Source: CAYLZW01 sp964388085 (GTDB taxonomy: Bacteria; Myxococcota; UBA727; CAYLZW01). Taken from it: DNA of 8,238 nt. The notes below the pieces were generated by a model. The model was not told the origin of the DNA. It worked only from the letters and a program-made list of their open reading frames with translations, and did no database searches. The first letter of the stretch is position 1. Each line of letters opens with the position of its first letter. Shown here one piece after another: positions 1 to 6,132 of the stretch. The stretch lies in contig CAYLZW010000258.1 of the NCBI GenBank assembly GCA_964388085.1, positions 1 to 8,238 of the forward strand, given 5' to 3'. Made by a program: the position numbers and the translations under genes.

Positions 1-380
1 TGGTGCGCCGCCTGACCGCGCAATTCGGCGACCTCGTCGAGGGCGAGGTGTGGCCGGGCAAGTCCGCCGACACCGACGCGGAGCTCGCGGCCCAGGTCGA
101 GAAGAGCAGCTGGGGCCACCACGCCAACGGCACCGCGAAGATGGGCGCCGCCGACGACCCGATGGCCGTCCTGGACAGCAACTTCAAGGTGCGCGGCACC
201 AAGGGCCTGCGCGTGGTGGACGCCTCCGTGTTCCCCGACAACGTGGGCAGCTTCATCGTCAGCGGCGTGATGCAGATCTCCGAGAAGGCAGCCGACGACA
301 TCATCGAGGACGCGGTGAAAGAAGACGCCGCCCGCAAGGCGGAGACGTTCAACCCGCTGTCCATTCGGCTCCCGCGTTGA
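1..380 (+). CDS. GMC-family oxidoreductase, C-terminal fragment (5' end outside window)
   Basis: This is the last 126 codons or so of a flavin (FAD)-dependent GMC oxidoreductase, the family that includes cholesterol, glucose and choline oxidases. The visible part is the GMC C-terminal domain. It shows the HHANGTAKMG segment (about 40 residues into the visible part), matching the family's H-x-x-G-T-x-x-M-G motif with the catalytic His. It is followed by a V-x-G-T-x-G-L-R-V-V-D-A-S-V-F-P stretch, an Asn two residues after that Pro in the position of the second active-site His/Asn, and the closing helix with EKAADDIIEDA. The reading frame is open to the left edge, so the start and the FAD-binding Rossmann part lie outside. 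The exact alcohol or sterol substrate cannot be told from this end. The stop is TGA at 378-380; no convincing terminator hairpin with a T-run follows. Confidence 0.9.
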   Translation, partial: VRRLTAQFGDLVEGEVWPGKSADTDAELAAQVEKSSWGHHANGTAKMGAADDPMAVLDSNFKVRGTKGLRVVDASVFPDNVGSFIVSGVMQISEKAADDIIEDAVKEDAARKAETFNPLSIRLPR

Positions 381-476
381 GCGCGTTGAACCCTGAGTTA
401 CTCCCCCTTTGGCCTACATTTCCTCCTCGGCCGATGGGCGGAAAACCACGATCTCGACGCATCACCCGAGGGCCGG

Positions 477-493
477 GGGGAGATAATCTCCCC
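477..493. promoter_or_regulatory. Palindrome overlapping a -10-like box upstream of the Ala-rich gene
   Basis: GGGGAGAT and ATCTCCCC form a perfect 8-bp inverted repeat around a single central A. Inside it, GATAAT at 482-487 matches the TATAAT -10 consensus at 5 of 6 positions. It lies 40 bp before the ATG at 534. No good -35 is visible at 16-18 bp (the bases there read about GCATCA), which would suit an activator-dependent or alternative-sigma promoter. The 1-nt loop and lack of a T-run argue against a transcription terminator. Regulatory role is inferred. Confidence 0.4.
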
Positions 494-533
494 GTTCACG
501 CGACGGAGCGCGTGCGTCTTTCAGGGAGCGATC

Positions 534-1571
534 ATGAGCGTTGGCGGAGCGGGCGGAGCGGGATCGTCGGGGGGAGCGAGCAGCGCGGGCAGCGCCGGTA
601 GGTCCGGAGGCAGCTCCGGCGGCGTCGGAGGCGCGTCCAACGGACCCGGCAGCTCGAGCGGCTCCAAGGGCGCCACGGGCGCGAACAGCGCCGACAGCGC
701 GAGCAGTACGAACGGTACGAACAGCACGAGCGCGGCCAACGACGCCTCGAAGGCCGAGTCGGCCGCCGCCGCACAGGCCGCTGCCGAGACGTCGTCGTTC
801 GAGGGCACGACGGCCAGCGCCACCGCCAACGCCGACGCGGCGAAGGCCGAGGCCGCCAAGGCGGAGGACGCCTCCAAGGCGCAAGCCGTCAGCGACGCGC
901 GCGCCGCGAGCACGGCAGAAGACGCGCAAGCGGACGCCAACGCCGCCGAGGCCGAGGCCGCCGAGGACGCCGCCGCCGCCGAAGCGCAGACCGAGGCGGT
1001 CGCCGCCGATCAGAAGGCCGCCGACGTCGCCGCCGAGGAGGCGAGCGCGATCGAGACCGCCGCCGAAGTCACGGACATGCAGAGCACGGTGACGAACGCG
1101 GCGTCGAAGGTCGCCGAGGCGCTCGGAGACCCGGCGGCTGCCGAGGCGCTCGGCAAGGTCAGCAGCGCGGTCGGCGCCTACTCGAACACCCTCGACGCCG
1201 TGTCCGCGATCCAGAACGGCAACACGCAACAGGCCGTCGAGAGCGGCGTCAAGGCCGCCGCCAACGCCGTGGAGGCGGCCGCGGAGGTCCCCGGGCTCGG
1301 CCTCGCCGGCAAGGCGTTTGGACGGGCGGTGCCGGGCGCCAACATCGCCATCGCCGCCATCGACGGAAAGAACGCCGCCGTCTCCATCGCCAACGCGTAC
1401 AACGATCCGAACGTGGGCACGGTCAGCCGAGCGGTGTTCGACAGCGCCAAGGCCGCCGCGTCCGGTGTGGCCGCGAGCAACGTGCCGGGCTGGTCGCAGG
1501 CGGGCGCCGTCGTCGGCGCCGGGCTCGATCTCGGGGAAGCCGCCGCAGGCCTCGTCAGCAGCTGGTTCTGA
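534..1571 (+). CDS. Ala/Gly/Ser-rich coiled-coil protein with hydrophobic small-residue C-terminus, function unknown
   Basis: I do not recognise this 345-residue protein. The ATG at 534 has a good ribosome site (AGGGAG at 523-528). About 31% of residues are Ala by hand count, and there are no Cys or His. Three zones are visible: residues 1-70 are Gly/Ser/Asn/Thr low complexity, probably disordered; residues 70-180 are an Ala-Glu-Asp-Lys-rich stretch expected to form a long helix or coiled coil; residues 185-345 are a better ordered region with hydrophobic Gly/Ala-zipper-like helices (about 252-290 and 308-345), Pro-Gly turns, and aromatic residues ending in SSWF. There is no N-terminal signal peptide, so if exported it would use a non-Sec route. 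The glycine- and alanine-packed C-terminus loosely recalls pore-forming or translocator proteins, but that is only a resemblance. A trigger-factor-like chaperone gene follows after 37 bp, suggesting the product needs a dedicated chaperone. Confidence 0.75.
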   Translation: MSVGGAGGAGSSGGASSAGSAGRSGGSSGGVGGASNGPGSSSGSKGATGANSADSASSTNGTNSTSAANDASKAESAAAAQAAAETSSFEGTTASATANADAAKAEAAKAEDASKAQAVSDARAASTAEDAQADANAAEAEAAEDAAAAEAQTEAVAADQKAADVAAEEASAIETAAEVTDMQSTVTNAASKVAEALGDPAAAEALGKVSSAVGAYSNTLDAVSAIQNGNTQQAVESGVKAAANAVEAAAEVPGLGLAGKAFGRAVPGANIAIAAIDGKNAAVSIANAYNDPNVGTVSRAVFDSAKAAASGVAASNVPGWSQAGAVVGAGLDLGEAAAGLVSSWF

Positions 1572-1608
1572 CGAGGCGCGCTCACGGGAGCCTCTGACAG
1601 GGAACGGG

Positions 1609-2679
1609 ATGACGACGAAGAAGGGCAATGGGGGCGGTAAGCGCCCCTCCCGCGCCGCGCTGCAAAATGCGCGGCTGTCGGGCTTTCAGATCGACTCGCT
1701 CAAGCGCACGCTGCACGACGACAACCCGCACAGCGTCGATCTGGCGAGCGCCGCCGCGCGCTTGCCCGTCGTCGGCCTGCCTTCGCTGGAGGGCCTCCAC
1801 GTCGAGGTGCCGCCGCCGCGTCCGCCGAGCGCGGCGGAGCTCGAGGCCGCTCGGGGCATACAGCGCGCGCGCAGCACCAAGCGAGAGCCCAAGGGCCGCG
1901 GCGCCCCGGTCGCGCCCGGTGACGACCTCGTCGTGACGATGGTCGGCTTCGAGAAGGGCGCGCCGAAGCCCTTCGCGGCCGTGCGCGGCCTGCTGCTGAG
2001 CGACGCGCACGATCCCTTGCCGGGCCTGCGGGGAGCGTTGCTCGGCTGCCCCGTCGGCGAGAGCCGCTCGGTGAAGCTCGACCTGCCGTACGCGGTGCGC
2101 GTCGACGAGGCCTACAGCGTCGCGCACGTCAGGCTCGTCGAGGACGAAGACGCGCTGCGCGCCGCGGCCGAGCAGCGCGCCGGGCAGACGGCGCGAGCCG
2201 AGCGCTTCCGCCTGCTCGAGAACCGCGTGCTCGACGCCGTGCGCGAGCGAGCCCAGGTGACCATCCCGCCCGATCTCGTGGACGCGTCGGTGCAGGGCTA
2301 TTGGAACGAGAGCGAAGGGCAGGCGCTCGTGGCGCTCGGCATCCCCGAGGAGGAGCAGCGCGCCTCGCTGGCCGCCTGGCAAGAGAACCCCGAGGTGCGC
2401 GCCGACGCCGAGCGTCGCCTCGAGGTCACCGCGATCGTGGCGTCCTTCGTGGCCGCGCGAGGCTTGACCGCGAGCATCGACGACGTCGTGGCGCGCGCGA
2501 GCGACGTGCTGCGCGACGTCCGCGGCACCCCGAAGGAGCTCTTGCAAGCGATCGAGTCCGATCCGGCTCGCGCCCGCCGGGCCCAGGAGCACGCGCTGCA
2601 CCTGAAGGCCGTGGAGGCGCTCACCCGCGAGGTCGTGGGCGACGCCGTCGTCGAGGACATGCTCGCCGGCGAGGGTTGA
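1609..2679 (+). CDS. Trigger-factor-like chaperone lacking most of the ribosome-binding domain
   Basis: This 356-residue protein aligns by eye with trigger factor, the ribosome-associated folding chaperone and prolyl isomerase. Residues about 53-105 match the linker leading into the FKBP domain (LEGLHVEVPPP resembles the family's L-x-x-I-x-V-E-K-P). Residues 102-178 resemble the FKBP/PPIase domain, including PGLRGALLGCPVGESRSVKLDLP-type spacing. Residues 180-356 match the C-terminal chaperone arms: NRVLDAVRERAQVTIPPDLVD, then the TPKELLQAI segment, and a closing helix equivalent to the family's ALEEQAVEAVL. E. coli trigger factor is 432 residues; here only about 50 unrelated, Lys/Arg-rich residues replace most of the N-terminal domain, and no GFRxGKxP ribosome-docking loop is present. 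The ATG at 1609 is chosen because AGGGAA (1599-1604) precedes it and because upstream in-frame codons overlap the previous gene. It probably forms an operon with the Ala-rich gene and may serve that product specifically rather than nascent chains in general. Confidence 0.8.
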   Translation: MTTKKGNGGGKRPSRAALQNARLSGFQIDSLKRTLHDDNPHSVDLASAAARLPVVGLPSLEGLHVEVPPPRPPSAAELEAARGIQRARSTKREPKGRGAPVAPGDDLVVTMVGFEKGAPKPFAAVRGLLLSDAHDPLPGLRGALLGCPVGESRSVKLDLPYAVRVDEAYSVAHVRLVEDEDALRAAAEQRAGQTARAERFRLLENRVLDAVRERAQVTIPPDLVDASVQGYWNESEGQALVALGIPEEEQRASLAAWQENPEVRADAERRLEVTAIVASFVAARGLTASIDDVVARASDVLRDVRGTPKELLQAIESDPARARRAQEHALHLKAVEALTREVVGDAVVEDMLAGEG

Positions 2680-2754
2680 CGGCTCGCGCTGCTGTGCTTG
2701 GCAGCGAAAGCGGTGTCGTGGGAGTAGGCTCCGTACCTACCCGAAGGAGACGCC

Positions 2755-3003
2755 GTGGCCCGCTCGCTCCTACAGAAGATCCAAGAACGCGTCATCGCGC
2801 TCATCATCTTCGGCCTCGTCTTCGGCTTCGTGCCCTTCATGCTCTACAAGTCCGCCTGCGGGACGACGAACCAGGCGAAGGTGAACGAGGAGTACGGGCA
2901 GGTGAAGCGCTTCGGCGCGCCGCAGGAGCCGGTGACACCCAAGCCGCCTGTGCCTCCGACGACCGAAGAGATCGACGAGGAGAAGAACGCGGCGGCTCCC
3001 TGA
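2755..3003 (+). CDS. Small single-pass membrane protein, unknown function
   Basis: This 82-residue protein starts at GTG 2755, fixed by a near-perfect ribosome site AAGGAGA (2744-2750) four bases upstream. Residues 1-12 are an amphipathic basic segment and residues 13-31 form one hydrophobic transmembrane helix rich in Ile, Leu, Phe and Val. Residues 32-82 are a hydrophilic tail, first mixed, then Pro/Val/Thr-rich (56-70), then acidic (EEIDEEK, 71-77). Lys/Arg flank both ends of the helix, so topology is uncertain. No known family is recognised. It lies 75 bp after the trigger-factor-like gene on the same strand; a possible TTGGCA (-35) at 2698-2703 has no matching -10 at normal spacing, so read-through from the upstream operon is possible. 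Its stop is 5 bp from the stop of the oppositely oriented toxin gene. Confidence 0.75.
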   Translation: MARSLLQKIQERVIALIIFGLVFGFVPFMLYKSACGTTNQAKVNEEYGQVKRFGAPQEPVTPKPPVPPTTEEIDEEKNAAAP

Positions 3004-3008
3004 CGCAG

Positions 3009-3398
3009 CTATACGGCGCGCACAGGGCCGGCATATTTGGCGACGCGCTTGTCCGCGGTCAGGAGGACGGCGCCTTCGGTCTCCGCCTGAGCGATCAGCA
3101 TTCGATCGAACGGGTCTTTGTGCAGCGCAGGCAGCCGGCTCACGGCGAGGGCGTGCTCGCTCGTGACGGCGATCTCGCGATATCCCGCGTCGAGCAGTCC
3201 GCGGCGCAGGCGGCGCGGATCGACGCGGAAGTCATCACGACCGAGGCCGGTCTTGATGACGATCTCCCAGAGCGAAGCGGCGCTGAAAGCGAGCGTGTTG
3301 CGAGGGTCGTCGAGGAGCTTGCGCGCCTTGCGGGAGAGCTTCTCGGGCTGACCGGCCGCCCAGAGCAGCAGGTGCGTGTCGAGCAGCAGTAAGCTCAA
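3009..3398 (-). CDS. vapC: PIN-domain ribonuclease toxin (VapC-like)
   Basis: This 129-residue protein is the toxin of a type II toxin-antitoxin pair, a metal-dependent endoribonuclease held inactive by the neighbouring antitoxin. The PIN acidic residues are all present: D7 in LLLDTHLLLW, E45 in SLWEI, D98 in DPFDRML (with D95 close by), and D116 in LLTADKRV. Length is normal for the family, and the wording LDTH-LLW / SLWEI-IK / DPFDRMLIAQA fits the subgroup that pairs with Phd-like antitoxins (the COG3744/Sll0205-like type). The start is TTG at 3396-3398, which overlaps the antitoxin stop in a TTGA arrangement, so translation is probably coupled. The gene looks intact. The RNA target cannot be predicted from sequence. 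Confidence 0.92.
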   Translation of the reverse strand: MSLLLLDTHLLLWAAGQPEKLSRKARKLLDDPRNTLAFSAASLWEIVIKTGLGRDDFRVDPRRLRRGLLDAGYREIAVTSEHALAVSRLPALHKDPFDRMLIAQAETEGAVLLTADKRVAKYAGPVRAV

Positions 3399-3640
3399 GT
3401 GTCGCCCTCGAACAGGCGCTCGATCGGCGCCTCGCCAAGGCGATCGAAGTCGTCGGGCACGTCGATCTCGCCAGCCAGAAAGCCCAGCCGTCGCCCGGCC
3501 TCGGTGTCCTTGCCGGACAGCGCTTGGACCTTGACCAGCGGCTTTCCCGCTTTGGCGATGATGAACGGCTCTCCTTCGACGGCTTCCTCGATCAGCCTCG
3601 ACAGGTGGGTCTTCGCTTCATGGATGTTCACCGTTCGCAA
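3395..3640 (-). CDS. vapB: Phd/YefM-family antitoxin
   Basis: This 81-residue antitoxin neutralises the adjacent PIN-domain toxin and normally represses the shared promoter. The N-terminus MRTVNIHEAKTHLSRLIE is a textbook Phd/YefM DNA-binding and dimerising domain, followed by the usual EGEPFIIAKAGKPLVKV strand pair at about residues 22-38. The C-terminal part (about 50-81, with FLAGEIDVPDDFD and LFEGD) is the acidic toxin-binding segment typical of partners of this PIN subgroup. The start is TTG at 3638-3640, supported by GGAGG at 3646-3650 five bases upstream and by the conserved N-terminal wording; a GTG three codons in would remove conserved residues. Its TGA stop overlaps the toxin's TTG start. 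The name vapB is used for the pair; a phd-type label would be equally fair. Confidence 0.9.
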   Translation of the reverse strand: MRTVNIHEAKTHLSRLIEEAVEGEPFIIAKAGKPLVKVQALSGKDTEAGRRLGFLAGEIDVPDDFDRLGEAPIERLFEGDT

Positions 3641-3654
3641 GGGGACCTCCCAGC

Positions 3655-3674
3655 AGACTAAGTTTACTTAGTCT
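3655..3674. promoter_or_regulatory. Operator palindrome of the toxin-antitoxin operon
   Basis: AGACTAAGT and ACTTAGTCT form a perfect 9-bp inverted repeat with a 2-bp TT spacer. A further TAGTCTG copy overlaps the right edge (3674-3680) and mirrors CAGACTA at 3654-3660. The island is strikingly AT-rich for this DNA. It ends 15 bp before the antitoxin start and overlaps the candidate -10 box, as expected for autorepression by an antitoxin or toxin-antitoxin complex. Confidence 0.75.
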
Positions 3675-3698
3675 AGTCTGCCGGTGGTCGACGGGCAA
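3670..3698 (-). promoter_or_regulatory. Candidate promoter of the toxin-antitoxin operon
   Basis: On the minus strand, TTGCCC (3698-3693) and TAGACT (3675-3670) are separated by 17 bp and match the -35 and -10 consensus at 4 of 6 positions each. The -10 overlaps the operator palindrome. A closer TTGACA match exists at 3707-3702 but its spacing to any -10 (26 bp) is too long. Confidence 0.45.
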
Positions 3699-3714
3699 CG
3701 GTGTCAATCCATGC

Positions 3715-4587
3715 TCAGCACCGGACGCACGTCGGTCGTCGTGTAGGCCCAGAGTGGCGACGCCGCCGTCGACGGACGAGCCCGACGAGGAGCACGGCCC
3801 ACAGGGGCATGCCGCCAGCGGTCGAGGTGCAGCCCCAGGGCAGCTCAGCGTCGACGCTGCCGTCTTCGGGCTGCGCGGTGGTGCAGTAGGTCGCCGGCGG
3901 GCTGCGTTGTCCGTGCTCGTCCACGGCGACGAGCTCGTAACAGTTGGGCGGCTGGGGGACGTCGCCACTCGCAAGGACGTGATGGGTGAAGTCGACGGGC
4001 GGGCCGCACTCGCCCGGCCAAAGGGACGCCTCTGCCTCGAGCCCGTCCGAGGTGCCGCGGCGGACGAGCCACAGGTGAGGCGTCTGGTCGACGTTCAAGG
4101 TGACGTACGTGTCTTGGCCCGTGTCGTAGCAGTCCGCGCTGAAGAAGATGGCGCGGCACTCCTCGCTCCACTCGGGCCGCACCTCCGACTCGGAGTGCGA
4201 CGTGATGACAGGGCGCCCCGGCGGTTCAGGGAGAGGCGCAGCTGCCGACGTCGCGAAGGGGATCGTCTGCGTGACGGGCTCTGGCCACTCGTGTGGCGAC
4301 GACAATGTGACGAGCAGCTCGTACGTCTCGCCTGGCTCGAGCGCGGGAGGATGGAGCTCTTTCGAGTCGGTCCCCGCGACCGGCCCGACGCCGACCACCT
4401 CGGCGGTGACGCTCGCGTACAGCGGCAGCACCCAGAAAGAAGCCGTGGGAGGCACGACCTCGTCGGCGCTGGGGTAGCTCCAGAGAAACGCTGGCTCCGT
4501 CACGATGCAGGTGGCGTGTGCGGCCGAGGCGCCGCTCAAGGTGACGAGCGCGACTAGCGCGGCGCTGGCCGCTGTCGTGGAGCGCAT
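3715..4587 (-). CDS. Secreted surface protein with MYXO-CTERM-like C-terminal signal
   Basis: This 290-residue protein is exported and probably surface-anchored. The start ATG at 4585-4587 is preferred over one seven codons upstream because GGAGG lies five bases before it. Residues 1-25 are a Sec signal peptide (MRST, hydrophobic Ala/Leu/Val core, cleavage after AHA). The mature part looks like beta-rich, Ig/Fn3-type modules: about 30-115 includes a PPTASFWVLPLY strand and an EPGETYEL motif, and about 125-235 is a second module with several Cys. The C-terminus has Gly-Cys at 252-253, a short Thr/Ala/Gly stretch, a hydrophobic segment (about 260-271) and six Arg (272-277), the layout of the MYXO-CTERM sorting signal in which the Cys is processed for outer-surface attachment. 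Unusually, 13 more residues follow the Arg cluster. The function of the exposed part is unknown. Confidence 0.8.
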   Translation of the reverse strand: MRSTTAASAALVALVTLSGASAAHATCIVTEPAFLWSYPSADEVVPPTASFWVLPLYASVTAEVVGVGPVAGTDSKELHPPALEPGETYELLVTLSSPHEWPEPVTQTIPFATSAAAPLPEPPGRPVITSHSESEVRPEWSEECRAIFFSADCYDTGQDTYVTLNVDQTPHLWLVRRGTSDGLEAEASLWPGECGPPVDFTHHVLASGDVPQPPNCYELVAVDEHGQRSPPATYCTTAQPEDGSVDAELPWGCTSTAGGMPLWAVLLVGLVRRRRRRHSGPTRRPTCVRC

Positions 4588-4715
4588 GCAGACCTCCGTG
4601 GATGGCATCGTGCCATACCTGCGCTGGGAGGTCCCCGGCCGCGAAGAATACCGCCTGGCGCAAATCTCACGCCGTCCCGCGCTCCGGGGCCTGTGCGAGA
4701 CTGTGCTCCACAGCC

Positions 4716-5915
4716 ATGGCGCCGAAGAAGGTTACCCTGCAGCTCGCTGGCCGCGACGTCGACGTCTCGAGCCCCGACAAGGTGTACTTCCCAGCCGCCG
4801 GCATCACCAAGCTCGAGCTCGTGCGGTACTACGTGTCGGTCGCCGAGGGCGTGTTGCGCGCGGTCGGTCGTCGTCCCCTCATCATGAAGCGCTACGTGCA
4901 CGGCGCCGACGAGGAGCCGTTTTTTCAAAAGCGCGCGCCCGCGAAGCGGCCGGAATGGATCGAGACGGCGACCTTTCGCTATCCGTCCGGCGGCGTCGCT
5001 GACGAGATCGTCATCAACGACGTCGCGGCGCTCGCCTGGGTGGTGAACCTCGGCAACATCGAGCTGCACGTGCATCCCATTCGGCAGGATGACCTCGAGC
5101 ACCCGGACGAGCTGCGCATCGATCTCGATCCGCAGGGAGGCTTCGGCTGGGACAGCGTCGTCGAGGTCGCCAAGGTGACCCAAGGCGTGCTCGACGACTA
5201 CGGGCTCGTCGGCTGGCCGAAGACGAGCGGCTCGCGCGGCGCGCACATCTGGGTGCGCATCGAGCGCAAATGGAGGTTTGACGACGTCAAGCGCGCGGCG
5301 CTGGCGCTCGCCCGCGAGGTCGAGCGACGGGCGCCGGAGCTGGCGACGAGCAAGTGGCGCAAGGAGGAGCGCCACGGCGTGCTCGTCGATTACAACCAGA
5401 ACGCCAAGGATCGCACGACGGGAGCCGCCTGGTCCGTGCGCGCGACGCCCGACGCGCGCGTGTCGATGCCGCTCACGTGGGGCGAGCTCTATACCTGCGA
5501 CCCCGGCGACTTCACGCTGCGTACCGTGCCCGCGCTCTTCGAGCAGCGCGGGGATCCGCACGCGGCCATCGACGACCAAGCGTTCTCCCTCGACGGGCTG
5601 CTCGAGCTGGCCGATGGCCAGGCGCCGCGAGCGGTGTCGAAGGCAGCGACTCGCGCGAAGGAGAACCCGGTCATCACCATCGCTCGCGCGAAGACGAAGC
5701 CGGAGGCGCTGGCGGGGCTGACGCGCTGGCAGGCGCAGCACGCGGACGTCGCCGCGCTGCTGACCGACGAGGACATCCTGATAGACGCCATGCGCGGCAA
5801 GTCGTCCGCCTGGTACCGCGTGCGTGTGAATCTGAAGCACGTCCCCGAGGAGCAGCGTCCCGCCGAGGGGACGCCCGCGCCGGACTACGATCCGAAGCTC
5901 GAGGGGCCGCCCTAA
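4716..5915 (+). CDS. Stand-alone LigD-type DNA polymerase/primase (archaeo-eukaryotic primase family)
   Basis: This 399-residue protein matches the polymerase domain of LigD, which fills gaps and adds nucleotides at broken ends during bacterial non-homologous end joining. Visible landmarks: SSPDKVYFPAAGITKLELVRYY at 18-39, RPLIMKRY at 53-60, the metal-binding pair D136/D138 in RIDLDP, SGSRGAHIWV at 171-180 (with H177), DYNQN with D225, and SVRA...MPLTWGEL at 240-258. Residues about 315-399 form a C-terminal extension (DAMRGKSSAWYRVRVNLKHVPEEQRP), a tail I believe is common in stand-alone homologues of actinobacteria and myxobacteria. There is no ligase or phosphoesterase domain, and no Ku or ligase gene in the window. 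ATG 4716 fits the family's N-terminus; no clear Shine-Dalgarno precedes it, so a weak or leaderless start is possible. Its TAA overlaps the stop of the opposing small gene. Confidence 0.9.
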   Translation: MAPKKVTLQLAGRDVDVSSPDKVYFPAAGITKLELVRYYVSVAEGVLRAVGRRPLIMKRYVHGADEEPFFQKRAPAKRPEWIETATFRYPSGGVADEIVINDVAALAWVVNLGNIELHVHPIRQDDLEHPDELRIDLDPQGGFGWDSVVEVAKVTQGVLDDYGLVGWPKTSGSRGAHIWVRIERKWRFDDVKRAALALAREVERRAPELATSKWRKEERHGVLVDYNQNAKDRTTGAAWSVRATPDARVSMPLTWGELYTCDPGDFTLRTVPALFEQRGDPHAAIDDQAFSLDGLLELADGQAPRAVSKAATRAKENPVITIARAKTKPEALAGLTRWQAQHADVAALLTDEDILIDAMRGKSSAWYRVRVNLKHVPEEQRPAEGTPAPDYDPKLEGPP

Positions 5916-6103
5916 AAGCGCATGCCCCGCTTCGCGCGGAACTTGAACCAGTCGTAGCCGAGGTACGCGCCGGCCGCGATGAGCGGGACGCCGAGGAACG
6001 GCGTGAGGGCCGCCGTGGCGATCGCGCCCGCGCCGGTGACGCCGAGGAACAGGTACCGCTTGTTCTTCTCGACCTTCTGGTCACGCTTCATCAGGCTGCC
6101 CAT
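5912..6103 (-). CDS. Small two-helix membrane protein, unknown function
   Basis: This 63-residue protein starts at ATG 6101-6103, with GGAGG at 6112-6116 eight bases upstream. The N-terminus is strongly basic (K6, R7, K10, K13, K15, R16). Two short Gly/Ala-rich hydrophobic stretches follow at about 17-34 and 36-50, separated by a Thr-Pro/Gly-Val-Pro turn, and the tail is again basic (K54, R56, K58, R59, R62). By the positive-inside rule both ends should be cytoplasmic with a membrane hairpin between. No known family is recognised. It is convergent with the LigD-type gene, the two stops overlapping by 4 bp (5912-5915), and it has its own promoter-like sequence upstream. Confidence 0.75.
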   Translation of the reverse strand: MGSLMKRDQKVEKNKRYLFLGVTGAGAIATAALTPFLGVPLIAAGAYLGYDWFKFRAKRGMRF

Positions 6104-6132
6104 CGAGACGCCTCCGGGGGTGCTACTCCCTC

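Noticed and set aside
477..493. Palindrome considered as a terminator for the GMC oxidoreductase gene
   Set aside because: The central spacer is one base, too short for an RNA hairpin loop, and there is no T-run after it; an operator fits better.
462..1628. Long open frame (388 codons) on the minus strand opposite the Ala-rich gene
   Set aside because: The translation is a Gly/Arg/Val-rich string with no domain sense. It is the expected antisense shadow of a GC-rich gene, while the plus strand has a good ribosome site and follows codon bias.
2301..3392. Long plus-strand frame crossing the end of the chaperone gene, the small membrane gene and the toxin gene
   Set aside because: It is Arg/Ala-rich and collides with three better supported genes, one of them on the opposite strand with clear PIN motifs.
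4602..4616. Inverted repeat ATGGCA-TCG-TGCCAT in the leader of the MYXO-CTERM-like gene
   Set aside because: Six-base arms are expected by chance several times in 8 kb, and it does not coincide with a recognisable promoter box.
4625..4637. CTGGGAGGTCCCC also found on the minus strand at 3641-3653 upstream of the antitoxin
   Set aside because: A 13-base match between two places on either strand is about what chance gives in a window of this size, and GGAGG is a ribosome-site sequence in one of them.
4554..5840. Minus-strand frame of 428 codons opposite the LigD-type gene
   Set aside because: The plus strand carries all LigD polymerase motifs; the antisense product is His/Arg/Leu-rich with no recognisable domain.
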